A stretch of 64,000 nucleotides of DNA from Tanytarsus gracilentus (taxonomy: Eukaryota; Arthropoda; Insecta; Diptera; Chironomidae), in assembly GCA_038502055.1 (NCBI GenBank), contig JAXRKN010000038.1:2790001-2854000 (forward strand), read 5' to 3'. The position numbers and the translations under genes were made by a program. Shown piece after piece: positions 26,926-40,900 of this stretch (position 1 is its first letter; each line of letters begins with the position of its first letter). The notes beneath the pieces were generated by a model that was not told the origin of the DNA, did not search any database, and was given only the letters and a program-made list of their open reading frames with translations.

Positions 26926-27599
26926 TTATTAAATTTAATTTCAAATGGTAAAGCTTATATAAGAAATCAAAAGTTTTTAGAAAATTTAAGCAGTTATTAT
27001 TAATTTTTGATAATATATTTAGTTTAAAAAATAATATGTCATTTTGATTATTTTGAAGCAGTAACTATTTTTAGATTTTTATGAGAGGAACTAAAAATTT
27101 AAACTGAAATTTAAATTGTTTATTCTCTTTATGTTTCTTTGATGATTATTTTAGGAACTTTTAAAAAAATTATCAGAAAATTAAGGAAAGGACTTAAGCA
27201 AAAACGGAAATAGTTAATAAACTTTTAACAGTGCGCTTAGGGAAATAAAAATATATATTAAAAAAAATTGATAGAAATTTTGTTGTCTTTTTCCAAATGC
27301 TTATAATAAACTTTGAACTCAACTTTAAAATTTTTGAACAAAACTTTAAATTTAAAAAGAATATACTATTCGAATTGACATTTAATTAATGGCAAAAATT
27401 GTGCTATTTGTTATAAAATTAAATATCAAATTGACATAAAATTAATGTAAAAATTTCATATTAAACTTCTGTTCAAATTATTTAATATTAAATTGACATC
27501 AATTTAATATAAAAAAGTTCTATTTAATTTTTGGTAAAAAAAATTAATATTAATTTTAAATTAATTGAATTTATAAAAAATTTTTTTTTTTTAAAAGTA

Positions 27600-28035
27600 A
27601 AAAATTTAATATAAAATTGATATCAAATTAATGTAAAAATTTAATAAAAAATTGGTGGAAAAATTTAATATAAAATTGATATCAAATTTATGTAAAAATT
27701 TAATAAAAAATTTTTGGTTTAAAAAATTTAATATAAAATTGATATTAATTTTATGTTAAAATTTAATGTAAAATTTTTTGGTTAAAAAAATTTATATTAA
27801 ATTGATATCAAATTAATGTAAAAATTTGATATTGAAATTTTGGTCAAAAAATTTAATATAAAATTGATATCAAATTAATGTAAAAATTTAATAAAAAATT
27901 TTTGGTCAAAAAATTTAATATAAAATTGATATCAAATTAATGTAAAAATTTAATATAAATTTTGGAAAAAAAATTATATTAAATTGATATCAAATTAATG
28001 TAAAAATTGATATTGAAATTTTGGTCAAAAAATTT
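27600..28035. repeat. Tandem array, 58-65 bp unit
   Basis: At least seven imperfect copies of a unit containing TTAATATAAAATTGATATCA, separated by T-rich spacers such as TTTTTGGTCAAAAAA. It forms the core of element A. Confidence 0.75.
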
Positions 28036-28352
28036 AATATTTTATAATTTTAAATTTATTAAAATTTTTATTTTTTTTTTTAATATAAATTAATTAAAAA
28101 TTTATTTGAAATTTTGTAAAAAATTTAATATAAATTTTTCAAATTTGATATTAAAAAAATTAATTTAATATAAATAAAATATTTTTTTACTTGCTATTAA
28201 ATTGCATCAAATTTGACATTAAATTTGACATTAAATTTTTTTTGTTGATATCAAATTCATGTAAATTTAATATCAATTTGATGTCAAAAAATTTTTTTGA
28301 CAAGGATTTAACGTCAAATTGATATCAATTCAACCAAAAATTGTTCTATGGG

Positions 28353-29870
28353 TAATACATGTTTTTGGAATTATTTCACTGTATATACTTTAGACCATCG
28401 TCAACTGTTATTGGACTGTCAAATAAATTTTATTTTAGCGATTTTCATATGGATGATGCTCGGAGGTACTTTTAAAGAGAAATCAATAATAAATTTTAAA
28501 TGGTATTCGTTAAGTTTGTCATCCGATATTTGTATCACATCCTCATCGTAAATGAGTCATCAAATTAAATCATGCGTCAGGTGATTTTCTTTTGTATACG
28601 CTCTTAATCATCTTTTCTTGTGTACATAAAATAAATAATTCACAAAAAGAAAAACTTTTCCGGTACTTTGGTAATCTCGCAAGAAATGTTCCTCATCTTC
28701 AGTTTATTTATTTAACATGTCATCATTCTTATTATCATCATAATCTAAGTGTCTAATTATTAAAATAACGAGCACTTTTTCTTAAACATTCATACATCTC
28801 TCATAATTTATGTATTTGCAAAATAAAGACTGTTGTTATTCTTGTGTCAAATATGTTGAAAAAAGAATTCTCAAAAAACATTTCGACTATGAATATATTT
28901 TACCAACATTTCTAAGCGTACTCATTCCATCATATGGCATTAATTATGCTCTTTTTCATAATATCTTCTCTACACATTTTCTTCTATTTTTTATTTTCAT
29001 TTTAATGAAGGCATGAAATTTTTCGATTAATTGCACACACTTCTCTAATTTTAATGCTAAACTTAAAAATTTTGCAGCCCATCAGATCCACTTAGTTTTC
29101 TTTTATTTCCATAAGATTTTTTTTTAATTCAATCATGCAATTCTTTTGTCTGGCAGTGCTTGAAGGTACATCATTTATGTTATATTTTTCTTATTTAAAC
29201 AATTTTTAGCCCGAATTCATTTTAACTAAATTTATTAGTTTTTTCAATTTTTAATTTTATAATTTAAGTCTGTACAATTCGGACAATATTAAGTTAAAAA
29301 CCTAAGGCTTTTATAAGACGGTGACACTGATTTTTATGTACATTTGTTAGAAAGCAAAAATATTTTTTATTCTTCAAATTATTTAAGAAATTCATTAGAA
29401 AATAAAAATTCAACAATCAATTTTTAACTTTCAGTCCATCTTCATCACTAACCACAAGACAACATTTCAAAAATATTTTTCGTCACTCTCTAAAATTATT
29501 GGAAATTTGAAATGCCCGAAAAAATATTTTAAACAATTTTCTGTATTTTAAAGGCCATAAATTATTAATAAAACTCTGTTTCTTATCAAAACCATAAATT
29601 TAAAGTTAAAATTGTATCAAAAAAAAGAGAAAAAGAGCAAGAATAAAATTTACGATGAAACTTTTAATGGCGAACCCACAAATTGCTCTTTTTCTCCTTT
29701 TTTCTGTTGCATTTTTTTATGGACTTAAATTACATTGCCGATGTATATGAATAAATTTTCTTAATATGCAATTTAGCTTGTTGCATGTAATTTATATATG
29801 TATTTACAAGAAGGCTAGCACTTTATACTGCCGACATGTCATGATTGTAGGTCGATATTAGAAGTGGACA
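28353..29870. other. Intergenic AT-rich DNA
   Basis: No gene or clear repeat. It probably includes the 3' untranslated region of the GPCR gene, although no obvious close poly(A) signal was picked out. Confidence 0.45.
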
Positions 29871-32800
29871 TCAAATGCTACTCGACCTTCCATTTCCCGT
29901 CACAAAGCCCGAAGTGCTGTGCTGTGGAAATTGCTGTACGACAGCCAGCTTATGTTGAGTAATGATAGGTTGCGTTACGGTCGTCAATCGGAACTGTTTT
30001 AGAGAATGAAGAAATGAAGAAACCTTCATTAAATTTAATTCGATAAAAAAAGTCAATAAATTTGTTTAAAATTGAAAAATTTCCACTCACATTATTACTC
30101 TTCATATTAGCTTTATGATCCGCAAACCACGGCCATTTCATGGTTTTCAGGAGGGTGTTACGAAAATCTTCGCTGAATAAGCAGTAGATGTAGAATGTTA
30201 TGGAGTAGTTTGTTAGTTCCATTACGTTGGCTAATGCACGAAACACCTAAATATGAATGTGAGAGAGGAAACCATTAATGAACAATTAAAATAAATTTAT
30301 CGCAACTTTATGCAAATAGACTTCGTGATTATAAGTGAATGAAAATTAGTCATTTCGTTTTGTGGCGAATGGAAAAATTAATTAATACCTGATAGGAAAA
30401 TTTCCATAGATTTTCCTCCGATAGCGTGACATGCAGAATTGCCATGGGTGACACACAAATTAGAAACAAAAGCGATGTACTTCCTGAAAAAATATTTATC
30501 ACGCATGAAAATCTGTAAAATCACTTTTAACCTTAGCTCACGATAAATTCAAATTACCGAAAATGCCCAACTAAATAAAATATTTATCACTCGCTCGATC
30601 AACACATACCCAATAAGAACATTAATCTTCTCTCTTCGGCAAATTTCCTCGAATCATCATCCTTCGTGTGGGACAATGTCATCCGTCTTCGTTTGTTGCA
30701 GGTTTTACGATAGACAATCATGATACACACATTGAAATATGCTATCAGCACGGTTGGCATTAATTTAAAAACTATTTCCAATATTACTTTGTACACCTGT
30801 GCGTGTCGATGTTTGTTGTTGATTGCAAAAAAAAGAGAGAGAAAATTTTTTGTGTTTCATGAAAATTAATTTTACTAAATTTTATTGACAGCGGGTGGTA
30901 ATCAGCAAAATGTTATTTAATTCAATTCTGCACCCTTCGCTCGTGCAATAATTCATGATAGACGTTAATAATTCAATTAATAGCGAGGCACCCTAAAAAT
31001 GTGCCATAAAAATGTTGCTGACAGGTCGTGAAATAAAAAAAGGCATCGTAAACAATTCTCTCAACTCACCGAATAAAACATAGACTCTAAAAATTCATCG
31101 TTATTGCGCTTATAGTAAGTAATTGATCCATTTGATCCTTGCAGTACACACTTGACGACCTCGTAACGCAACATACTCGGAAGATAAATTATAAATGTAA
31201 TTATTGGAATGATGATCACAGTTAACCTAAAATTGGAAATTGCGTGATGAAAATTTTCAATAATTTCAAAGCTAAAAAGTCACCTTGGAGGTCCAAGAGC
31301 AGGCCTCATGTGTCCGGGATGGCACACGCTAACGTATCGTTCAATTGTCAGCACGAGGAGCATCAACACGCCAACCCCTAATAGAAAGTTTCAGCACGTG
31401 TTTAAATTTTTAAAGCTTTCACTCACCTAAGCAAGCATTTCCTAGAAAAAGCTCCAAGTGGGTGGCATAAAAAGCTTCACCCAAGTGCCTCCATCTTTCG
31501 TATTCCTCATGCGCTAAAAGTCGTCGTCCAAAGGGAATTGCAAAAATTATCGCTAAGAGTGCTGATGCGGAATATCCTAGAATAAAAGCAGTTAAAAGCT
31601 TTTCAAAAGTTTGTGTCTCAACTAAAAGCTCAACAAAATTAAGCTTTTTTAATTTAAATAATTTTCGATAGCTGTATTTACATTTCATAATTTTTTAAGA
31701 AGGAAATGAAGAGGAAACATTGAAGAAGGACAAAAATAGAATTTAAGGCCGTCATAAGTACCAAAAAATCCTATCACATTTCACTCATTTATTGACTGCC
31801 ATCGCTACTCGTTCATGCAACTTTTTAATAGTCTCTCATTGTGTTGTTAAGAGTCGAGACGAGGGTTTATGTTTACTTAACAATCTCCCTCTCTTTTGAG
31901 GGTTTATTTAATTTACTTGTTTTTGATACTCCCGAGTCGAATGACGGCATAAAGCGGATTTAAAAATTATTCAATTTCTTTTAAGGGATTTTGAATTTTT
32001 TTTAACGAGCTTATTCAGTCTCAATGAGTTTCAATGTGAAAATTATTCAGTGACAATAAAAAAATGAAAAGTTTTAAAAACATTTGGGCGCCCACGCACA
32101 ATTGAAATTCAATTCCTACGTGACACTCGAAATAATTTAATTCCTTTTCTTCTTTGCTGAGTGCTTCCTGTTTTTCACTGTAGAAAAAATAACTTTAAGA
32201 GGTAAATGTTCTTTAGATAGAGGAAAATTGAACGCAGACGTGAATCTTCATGAAAGCTTAATGAAGCGAAGAGAAAAGGAAACTTTTCATGTTACTCACT
32301 CCAACTCATCGTGTAGGTTAAAACATTGCTTCTAGTCTAAAAGTGAACTTGAACAATTTACTTCCGACAATTTAGTTCCAAACATCTCCCATGACGTTAA
32401 AGGCTAGATTCGAGGAAATTTGAACTCTTGACTAAGTAAAAAGATAACGCCTTAAAGACGTTGTACAACAATTCCTCATAAATGATTAGGCAAATTACAG
32501 TGCCCTATACCATAAACTTTAGTTTTGATATGTTGTCACATCAATCACATAAAAAATTTATGTTGCCTTGTTCAATTCAGTCTCAATGAGGAAATTTTCA
32601 TGGTAAAATTTGTTCCTTGAAATGTTGAGAAGATTTGAAATGTGGCAGTTTTAATCAAACTTTCATGAAGATAAATTTTTTCATCAACCATTTTTCTTCC
32701 ATTTAAAATTTATTCTGTGCAAGTTAGATCCATCTACTGAAAAAGTTTTGCATATTTTTTTATACCAATTGATTTTGTGGAATAAATTTGCATCGCTTTA

Positions 32801-34941
32801 GATTTGAGTTTAAAGAGAAAATTTGGCTCGCGGCAAATTTGAGATTTTTGCTCTGATTCAAATTTTTGAGCTTTAAAAGAAATATTTTTAAACACTGATT
32901 GACAATTAAGAGAGGCAATTTTTAATCTTTATTGTTAAACTTTTCCATTCTTATCGGAAAAAGAAAGCCACACAGTGCAATCTTTTGTACAAATGAATGT
33001 AATAAAATAGAGTAAATGTAGCGTTAAGAGAAAAAGAATTTATTGTGATTGTTCCGGGGGTTGAAAAACCCTCCTGCAAGAGGCATTAATGTATGTATGT
33101 GAATGGCATTGCAGAATACAATGGTCAATGAGTAATCATAGGCCACAACAAAAGTATTTGGGTCAATAATAAATAAATAATTAATTGATCGGAATGTTTG
33201 AGGTTCTGCGCGGAAGAATTTCACCCTTCGAACATTGTTGACCATCAAATTATTATCAATCAATTAAATCGCTTCTAATCTCATTAAATTGGCATTCAAC
33301 ACATTTTAATGTGCATTGATTGTGAATGAAATTATTTGTTTTGTACGTGATGAAATTTAATATTTTATTGGATTAAGTAGAAAATTCAATTTAAATAATT
33401 GATGGCAAAAGGCTTAGTGAGTTGCAAAACGTCCCTGAGGTAAGCTTTTTACCTCGCTCAAACTTTTCCTTATCTTCTTCAAAAAGTTTACGCGGATTTT
33501 TCACTTAGGGTGTTTATTGTAGAATAAAATCGGTTTTCCTTTTAATTCGCAGAAAAGCATTTTGTGTTTTCACTTTATATGTTCAAAGTTTTGGGTAAGC
33601 TTTTTTATTATGCTTACTTTGCCGTACTTTGTTTGCATTTCCTTATAATAAGAAAAAAATATGTTCTTAAAGTTTTGTGTTGAATTTCCTTCAACCCTTT
33701 GGGTAACACGAGTAGAAAATTTCATGTTTAAAAATTGAGTTTCTCACGCCTCCGCAACTCTCTTACATTCTTTCGAGAATTTCATGTGTCTCAAAGCGAC
33801 TAAATTATTGCAAAATTATGAGTTAATTAATAAGACGCAAAACTACGCCTCTTCGAGTGAGAGCTCAAGTGAGTGATAAAATGCTTGTAATTTTCTATTA
33901 ATTAGATTGCTCTCTTTTCTCACATTTTATCTCCCCCTCTATTTTTGATTAAGAACATAATTAGTTGCTGCATTAGTTATAATTGCCAGCCTGTTGTCTT
34001 CAAGTATCATCATTAAAGTATCAAATTACCGATGTAGTTTATTGGATAAATTTTATTTTCCCACAAGGCAGCCACTTAAGTGTTCAATTAGTTCGAATAC
34101 GCTCAAATATGGCTACAATATTTTCCACTTACCTCGCATGTAAATATATGCAGTGCCTCTCATATTCCGGCGTGTCAAGACGATGAGATTTAAGACATTT
34201 CCGAGTATGCCTAAACCGCAAATTATCGGCAATACAATTCCATATGAAAGCATTCGAAGATTTTCCGTCCTCATGTCGTTCAATGACTGACGTGAAATTA
34301 ATGAAAAGAGAAGTAAAGAAAAGATAAACTGAAATTCTTCTAGATCAATGATTTGTTTCGATGAACATTCTTTAATTTTTATACAAGAAAACTTTTTTGA
34401 TTCGAAAATTGTTAAAAGAGTGTCAATGACCCGAAAAATTATCCACACGGAGGTCAACCATGCGTTAATCGCCATGTACAAGGGATAGTTTTCTCTTGGG
34501 AGAAGTTTACAGTCTCAGTTAAAAGCACCAGTTAAGAAAATTTATTGCTCTGCCGATGGAGTGAATTGAAGATGAATAAAAATTGATAATAAAATAAATG
34601 GAAAATTACAAGGATCATTATGAGGGTGATTTTCAACCCACATTAAGCACTTATGTCAATGTGACGAGAAAATATTGTGCACACTCCCATGAAATCGGCT
34701 TTTAATTTTACGAGAAAGCTTTCGAGACAATTGCTTCAGCTCTTAAGCTTTTTTTAATACAAAATTTTATCATTTCAAGATAACGCTTGGCATAATTTAA
34801 GCTTAACTGGCTTAATACAATCGAAGAACTTTAAAGTCTGAGTGAAAATTTTTAACTTACTTCATCTTTTGGAACGTAGGATAAATTTGCACCCCAAACT
34901 CGGGAGCACATAAAGGTCGCTGGTTCATCCGGTGTCAGCAT
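29871..34941 (-). CDS. Rhodopsin-class peptide-type GPCR, nine exons, orphan
   Basis: Exons 34941-34861, 34286-34133, 31576-31427, 31377-31284, 31226-31070, 30796-30610, 30483-30389, 30246-30091 and 29993-29871 join in one frame to 398 residues. Seven hydrophobic helices are visible. TM1 (about 40-65) carries GNVLNLIVL. The TM3 end has ERY at 141-143 in place of DRY. TM5 covers about 213-242. TM6 has CVSP where CWxP is usual. TM7 reads NYSITFYIYC, so the NPxxY site is TFYIY: Asn is Thr and Pro is Phe. A possible N-glycosylation site (NLS) lies in the short extracellular N-terminus. The cytoplasmic tail is Gln/Thr/Ser-rich. The layout is closest to insect FMRFamide-receptor-like or GPR139-like neuropeptide receptors, by memory only; ligand unknown. 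The 2.6-kb third-position intron (31577-34132) is the longest in the gene. Confidence 0.85.
31577..34132 (-). other. Intron 2 of the GPCR gene
   Basis: A 2.6-kb intron splits the receptor just after TM1 (phase 1, MRG|G). No nested gene was found. Confidence 0.7.
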
Positions 34942-37900
34942 ATTCGCTAATTTAACTTTTTTATGTTACACGGGGGATATTTGGGATAAGTTTAAATGCT
35001 AATGAGCGATTAATAATCAATTTCTTTGTTCACATTGTTGAATAATCTTTATATGCTATTAATCATGTCATCCTCCGACATTCAATTTCAATTTTCATTC
35101 AGCTTCACATCTATGCAAACATTATTATGGCATCGTAGTAATATAAACATCATTGTACGTGTTGGATATCCTGTTAAAAGAGAAAAGAAACTGATTAAAA
35201 AAGAAAGATTTTTTTTGCACGATGGGAAGAATTCAACGACTCGATTTTAAGGAGAACAAAGAGCGTCGAAAATTTTGAAGTCTCTACGGGAGTAATTGAG
35301 AAAATTTATATTCAATTAATTATGAATTTCTCATTTCGCCCAACAATAATTAATGAGTTCTTATTAAACCGTGAGGAAACGAACATTTCCGAAAAATTAT
35401 GGTAGAACTTATCGAAGGCGTATGAAAACCAAATCTGAGGCATGTTAATGACTTAACTAATTAAATTGATATTTCAAAGGTATCATTTGAAGTTGTAACG
35501 TGGAGGTTTGAATTATATGTAGGAAAGAATTATAACACTTTATGTCGAGTAAAACAAATTTGAAATTAAAGATAAACATTTAAAAGAAAAATATAAATTA
35601 AAAAGAGTAAAAATTAAGGCCAAAATTTAATAGAAATTCAGCGATCTCTGGGGTATTGCTGAGTTTTTTTAGTCCAAAGTAATTAATTTTCTGTATTTTC
35701 ACAGTTGCAACTTTTTTCATTTTGTAGCCCGCATGATTTTCACACAATTTTTTACGAGCACTAAGCTTGTAAAGATGGAGCAGAAAATTTTCATTATCAC
35801 AGACAAAGTAATTGCATTTTCGAGTTTATTCAACTTCCAACTGTTTTCACGACTCATTGAGTCGATTGCTGTTTTGTAAATAAAATTTCGTAAATCGCAA
35901 CAATTAAATGCTCGACATTAACAGCAATTCATGACGAATCAGAAATTGCATCTTTTTGTCGTCACTATTTTTGTGCTCTACGTGAGTCCTACAGCAAAAA
36001 AAATAGGTCAAATCAATAAATGAAGCTGTACGTAAGAGCTTTCTCCTCCCATTCCTGACATCAGGGAGTAAGGAGCATAAAGATAGATAGTGTAAGATTT
36101 ACATTGTTATGAGATTTCATCTCCATATTTTTCTTCCTTCATGTCTTTCCTACATGCCATTCATATCATCATCATAGTCGTCTATAGCAAGGGAAATGAA
36201 AAAGAACAGCAGAAGTAAATTTTTTATTCAGCTATGGTTGTTTGTTTTGGTCATGGGAAAGGACATTTTGTTGTCTAATTTAACATCTTATTTATTCATC
36301 AAAGGCGAGCACTAAAAGTAATAAAAATTAATTCAAAAAAACTTCCAGAAAAAGTTTTATCGGTAAAGGCCTATAAAATATTATTATCGTGACATTCCAA
36401 CCCTCGGCAAGGATATTTTATCATTTTCTTCCTCTTTGCTCCGGCACGAAAAAATGTTATCTCCTAGCACACATTTTATTCCAGGACCATCCATCGGGAA
36501 CATGGTAGGAATTTTCATTTCTATTTACGTAATCATTTTATGTGTTACTACGTCTGCCATTCATAGATGTGTGTACACATTCGACTGGTTTGTAATAGCA
36601 TCATTGTATTATTTATGAGGGTTGATAACGTTATATGTTATTCAATGTGGATATGGAGACGGAGTGAAAAGAGCGCTCAAAAATGTCCCACTTTATTTTT
36701 TGCTTGCATTAGTGTTCACATTATAAAATGGCCTGATTCCCGTTCTCGCTCTAGACGTGTTTTAATAATGAAGTTTAGAGTCGTAAAAATACCTCAACGT
36801 TCAGCAACGATAAGGCGACTTGTTGCTCATTACATGAACGCTTTATGAAATAATGCATAACGATCTACGATAATAAAAAGTGGTTTGAAATTTTTCATAA
36901 AGTTTGCACACTTCAAGGACGGCCGTCCTTTATCAACAAGAAAACGTCATAAATTTTATTGTACAGCCGCTTACAAAAGATTTAACTTTATACGCCATGA
37001 AAGACTTTTCAAAATGAGGCCACTGAAAAATATTGAGTGTGAAGATAAATAAAAAAGAAACACATGCAAAAATAGAAAAGTTTCAAAAGCAGACAAAAAA
37101 GTTGATCTCGCACACTTTTGTTACAACTTTATGAAGTTATAAAATCTCTTTTTTTATAAACAAATTGTAAATTCTCTCTTTTGTAAAAGTTTCTCAACCT
37201 GTTTTAGTGAAAAGTTTATAAGGTAACATTTGGCAGCAAAAAAGGTTGAATGAAAAATTTCTAAAAATATTTCTATTTTGAAAGTTGGTCATTAATAAAA
37301 AGGATTTGTAAGATGTTTAAATTTAAATGGCATCGCAAGATAAAATAAGATAAATATTATTTAGAATAAGTTTGATGATCTTTTAAAGGGAGAAACGTTA
37401 TGGTAAAGTTTATATTACATTTTCGATGCGTTTTTCTTGTTTAAATTTTTTAGATATGAAAATTTATGACAAAGAGATGTCAATTGAGTTCAGATAAATT
37501 TGATTTTTATGATTTAAGTTTTTTTGAGAGATGAGTTTGAAAATTAGGTATAAGCAAAAAATCAAGAGATGAGAAAGATTTTTTAATTGAACACCCAAAT
37601 ATTTTTTAAATTCATTCCAAAACTGTCAAAAAAGCTTAATTAAATCTAAAGCTCCCCAAAAAGTTAGGAAATAAAAAAATCTGAGATGAAAAAAGTTTTT
37701 ATCTCTCCTCATACGCTCATTTTCAGGTGTCTCGTAATTCGTGAGCTGCAAAAAAGCTCTTAATTGTTCCCATAAGAATATTTTTCCGCATAAAATTTTT
37801 ACACCCAAAGTTCCAAAGCGGAAAAGTGCAAACACCTTAATTAATCATTTCCTTTTTTTGCGTAATGTCAAAAGAGGTCACAAAGAAAAGATTTTGCTTA

Positions 37901-40900
37901 TTGAGTAACTGATTAAATACGAGCGCAATTAAAACTTTTTCTTCGTCAACAGTTGCAGGGTAAACAATGCATATAGAAAACAATTTTCATCGTCTCGCTT
38001 GCTTTAAAGTGTCGCTCAGTGAATTAGCAAACTACTTTGTAGAAGTGAGAGAAATGGAAAAAGGAAAAAAAAGTTTGCAATTAATCTAATTTTCCCCGCA
38101 TTAAATTTCAGATGCGGTGTGATGAAAAGTTTCTCCTTGCATGCCAATTGCATTTTTTGAGAGAACTCTTTCGATCTCTCTCGTTGGAAGTTTAAAACAG
38201 CTGGAAAATATCGTAAAAGCAAACAGGTGGTTTTGTAGTGATTTCATTCATGGTTTTATCGTTGGAAACGTTTCCAACTGCCACGCTGGAAATATTTTTC
38301 AATTTTTCCATCTCAACTTGCAAAGTTGATTTAGAATTTTAAAGACATCGCATGAGATAAGACAGTGACTTCGCAAAATTTTTACAAACCCAAAAAACTA
38401 TTTGGAATATTTTCAATTAAAATCATTCTCGTTCACTTTGTCAACCTAAAATTATATGCCAAGTCATGAAGGTCTTTCTAGATGTTATCACAACATATAA
38501 TCAAGAAAAAGCGGGAATAGTAAATACGAGGAAAAAGTTATTGCCTCAAAATAGGTCATTTCGTCAATTTTTTTTCTCTCCTCCCATTTTAACAGTTAAG
38601 CTGCCAATAACAATTTGAAGGAGGAAGAAAAATTCGTAAGTCGTAACATAATTTCATTAAGGGAAGAAGCTGTGAAAATATTAAATAAGGGAGCGAACGA
38701 AGTTAGGGGAGTACATAGTGGCAGAGAGAGTAAAAAACAGCTATTAATTTTATTTCCCCTCTCATTGTGCAACTTTTGAAGTTTTCTTTCTTGTTGATTT
38801 CATTACACGTTCTCGCTTTTACCATGGATAGATTGGGAGCATTATTGGTATTGAAGTATAATCCCGAAAAAAAGAGAAAAGTATATAGGATGAATCTGGA
38901 GCAAAGTATGTCGAAGGCAAGCAAAAAGTTTTTCTATTAATGGCAAAAAATCTCAATAATTTATGTTCGACATTATCATTAAAGTTGTTAGCACTGATTG
39001 TGGATGTGAGCTCATGTATAGATGAATCCTCACGAAGTGTGAGAGAGAAATTGATGACGTTTGCTGATTATTCACTTCCTTCTTTTTTATATATATGGCA
39101 TAGAGCATGATCTGGTTAATAAATTTCGATAGTGACAGTTTCTATAATGGAAAGGTAGGGCGAGAGTAGCATAAGAAAGCGATGACAGTTGCGAAGGTGA
39201 AAATTTCATTATAGTGAATTGACTTAAAGACAAACATTGCCAATTGCAAGAATTGAATTAATTTCTTTACAGCGAGACATGAATGATGGTGATTGCATAA
39301 TTCAATGAAAAATTGCCTTGATTGCGAGAGTCTTAAAATGGATATAAGTTTTTTAAAACTTGCAAATGTTGAAAATAAAATCGATATCAAAAATGTAAAC
39401 TTTTTTGTTTGCTCTGGGGTTTGGTTGTAAATAAAATAGAATTAATCAAAAAATTGGAAAGTTTGAAATATTTTTTAACGCGTTGCCTCAACGTCAAAAA
39501 TTTTCCCCAAGCTCATAAAATTTTGGGTATTTTTTACATCTTTTTAAGTCAAAAATTTTCATAACTCCCACACTTTTTTATAATTAAGCTCTTCCGGAAA
39601 ATTTTTTCTCATACATTTTAACAATATGTTTTCTTCCGACACTTTTCCTTTCATAAATCATGACAAAGTCTTGTAGGAACTTTTCCCACATAAGTACGGA
39701 AAACTCAAATCAAAGTATTTCGCATTTACTGTTTTTTGTTCCTTTTCCTTTTTGAGAATCGTTCATGCAAGGGAATTTGAAAAGTTTTTTTCCTTATGCA
39801 TAAGGACAAATCTGACGAATACTTCCTGATTGCTTTACTTCCGTTTTGCTTTACCAAGCGCTTTTTTACCGTTTTTGTGCGTTAAAAAATATTTACTCAA
39901 TTTTCACCTCAAATAAAAAGATGGGTTGAAAATGGATTTTCATGATCGCTTAACAAGAACTCGTTACAACGTCTGCCACGCATGAATGATTTCTTTAAAC
40001 GTTTTAAAGCATTTGATTCCATTTTTTCTTTCAGACGAAGAAAATCTTCAAGTCTTAATTTATATTTTTTATTTTCCTAGAATTTATTTTTTAAACTTCC
40101 GTTTCCGATTGAACTTTTATCAAAAGAGAGAAATCGTATTTAAATCCGCTTCTTCAACTCTCCGAGAAAATTAATTCTTTTTCGCAGAATTAAAAGGAAA
40201 TGTTTAGATTAGGTTTTCTATTTTTAGTTGAGTCACGGCTATCAAATATTTCTCGCGCTTTATAATTTAACTATCACCAGCATAATTATAAAAGGGTTCG
40301 CTTTCAACTTCAGCTGGGGAAATCAAATTTTAACCTAAATAATTTTCTTTGTAAAACTTATTAAGCAACAAGAATGTCAAATTTTCCAGCTAATTTGCTA
40401 ATAACACTAACTTTATTTGCTGTAGTTAAAAATTTGACATCCAAAATATTTAATTAAGATAAATTATTTTATTTGCATAATAAAATGATTTTACTAATGA
40501 ATAATTAATAAAATTTAAATTCAAATTATGAAATCTCAATAACATAAAAAATATTGACGTGTCAATATCTCAAAATTAATTCTTGTCAAACGTTTTATAG
40601 CGGTTTGTTTTATTGAAAAAAGATGAAATCAATTAAAAATGGAAGAGCGCTATCAAAAACACATGCTTGTACTTTGCAAACGCGCGGGTTTTCTGTTTGT
40701 TTCATTTTCTCTCCCTCGTTTCAACTTAATATTGATGATGTGATAAAAAAGCGATAATTAGAACTCAATGTGGTGCCGTGGAAACTTCGCAGTACTCTCA
40801 GCAGTTAATTAGTTCGGCGCATGAAAAAAATAAGTCAATGGGCGGAAAATCATTCATTTTCGCCACACTGCTTTGCCATGATCTCATTTCAATATGCTTT

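Larger units (their letters stand above)
26487..28352. mobile_element. Repeat element A: inverted termini, about 60-bp tandem array, internal tRNA-like segment
   Basis: The block starts CCCACAGAACATTTT and ends, on the minus strand, CCCATAGAACAATTTT. These terminal inverted repeats match at 10 of the first 11 bases. TA lies immediately outside both ends and may be a 2-bp target duplication. The interior is extremely AT-rich. Its right half (27600-28035) is an imperfect tandem array whose core, AAAATTGATATCAAATTAAT, recurs about every 58-65 bp in at least seven copies. A tRNA-like segment in reverse orientation sits at 26850-26925. There is no coding capacity: the open stretch at 26734-27003 runs through the tRNA-like part and is fortuitous. 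It fits a non-autonomous DNA transposon with internal satellite-like repeats. Confidence 0.65.

Noticed and set aside
26734..27003. An 89-codon open frame inside element A
   Set aside because: It runs through the tRNA-like segment and AT-rich repeat and has no domain or splice context.
34287..34481. N-terminal extension of GPCR exon 2 (MYMAINAWL…)
   Set aside because: A good acceptor (ACGTCAG) precedes 34286, and an upstream first exon at 34941-34861 joins in phase.
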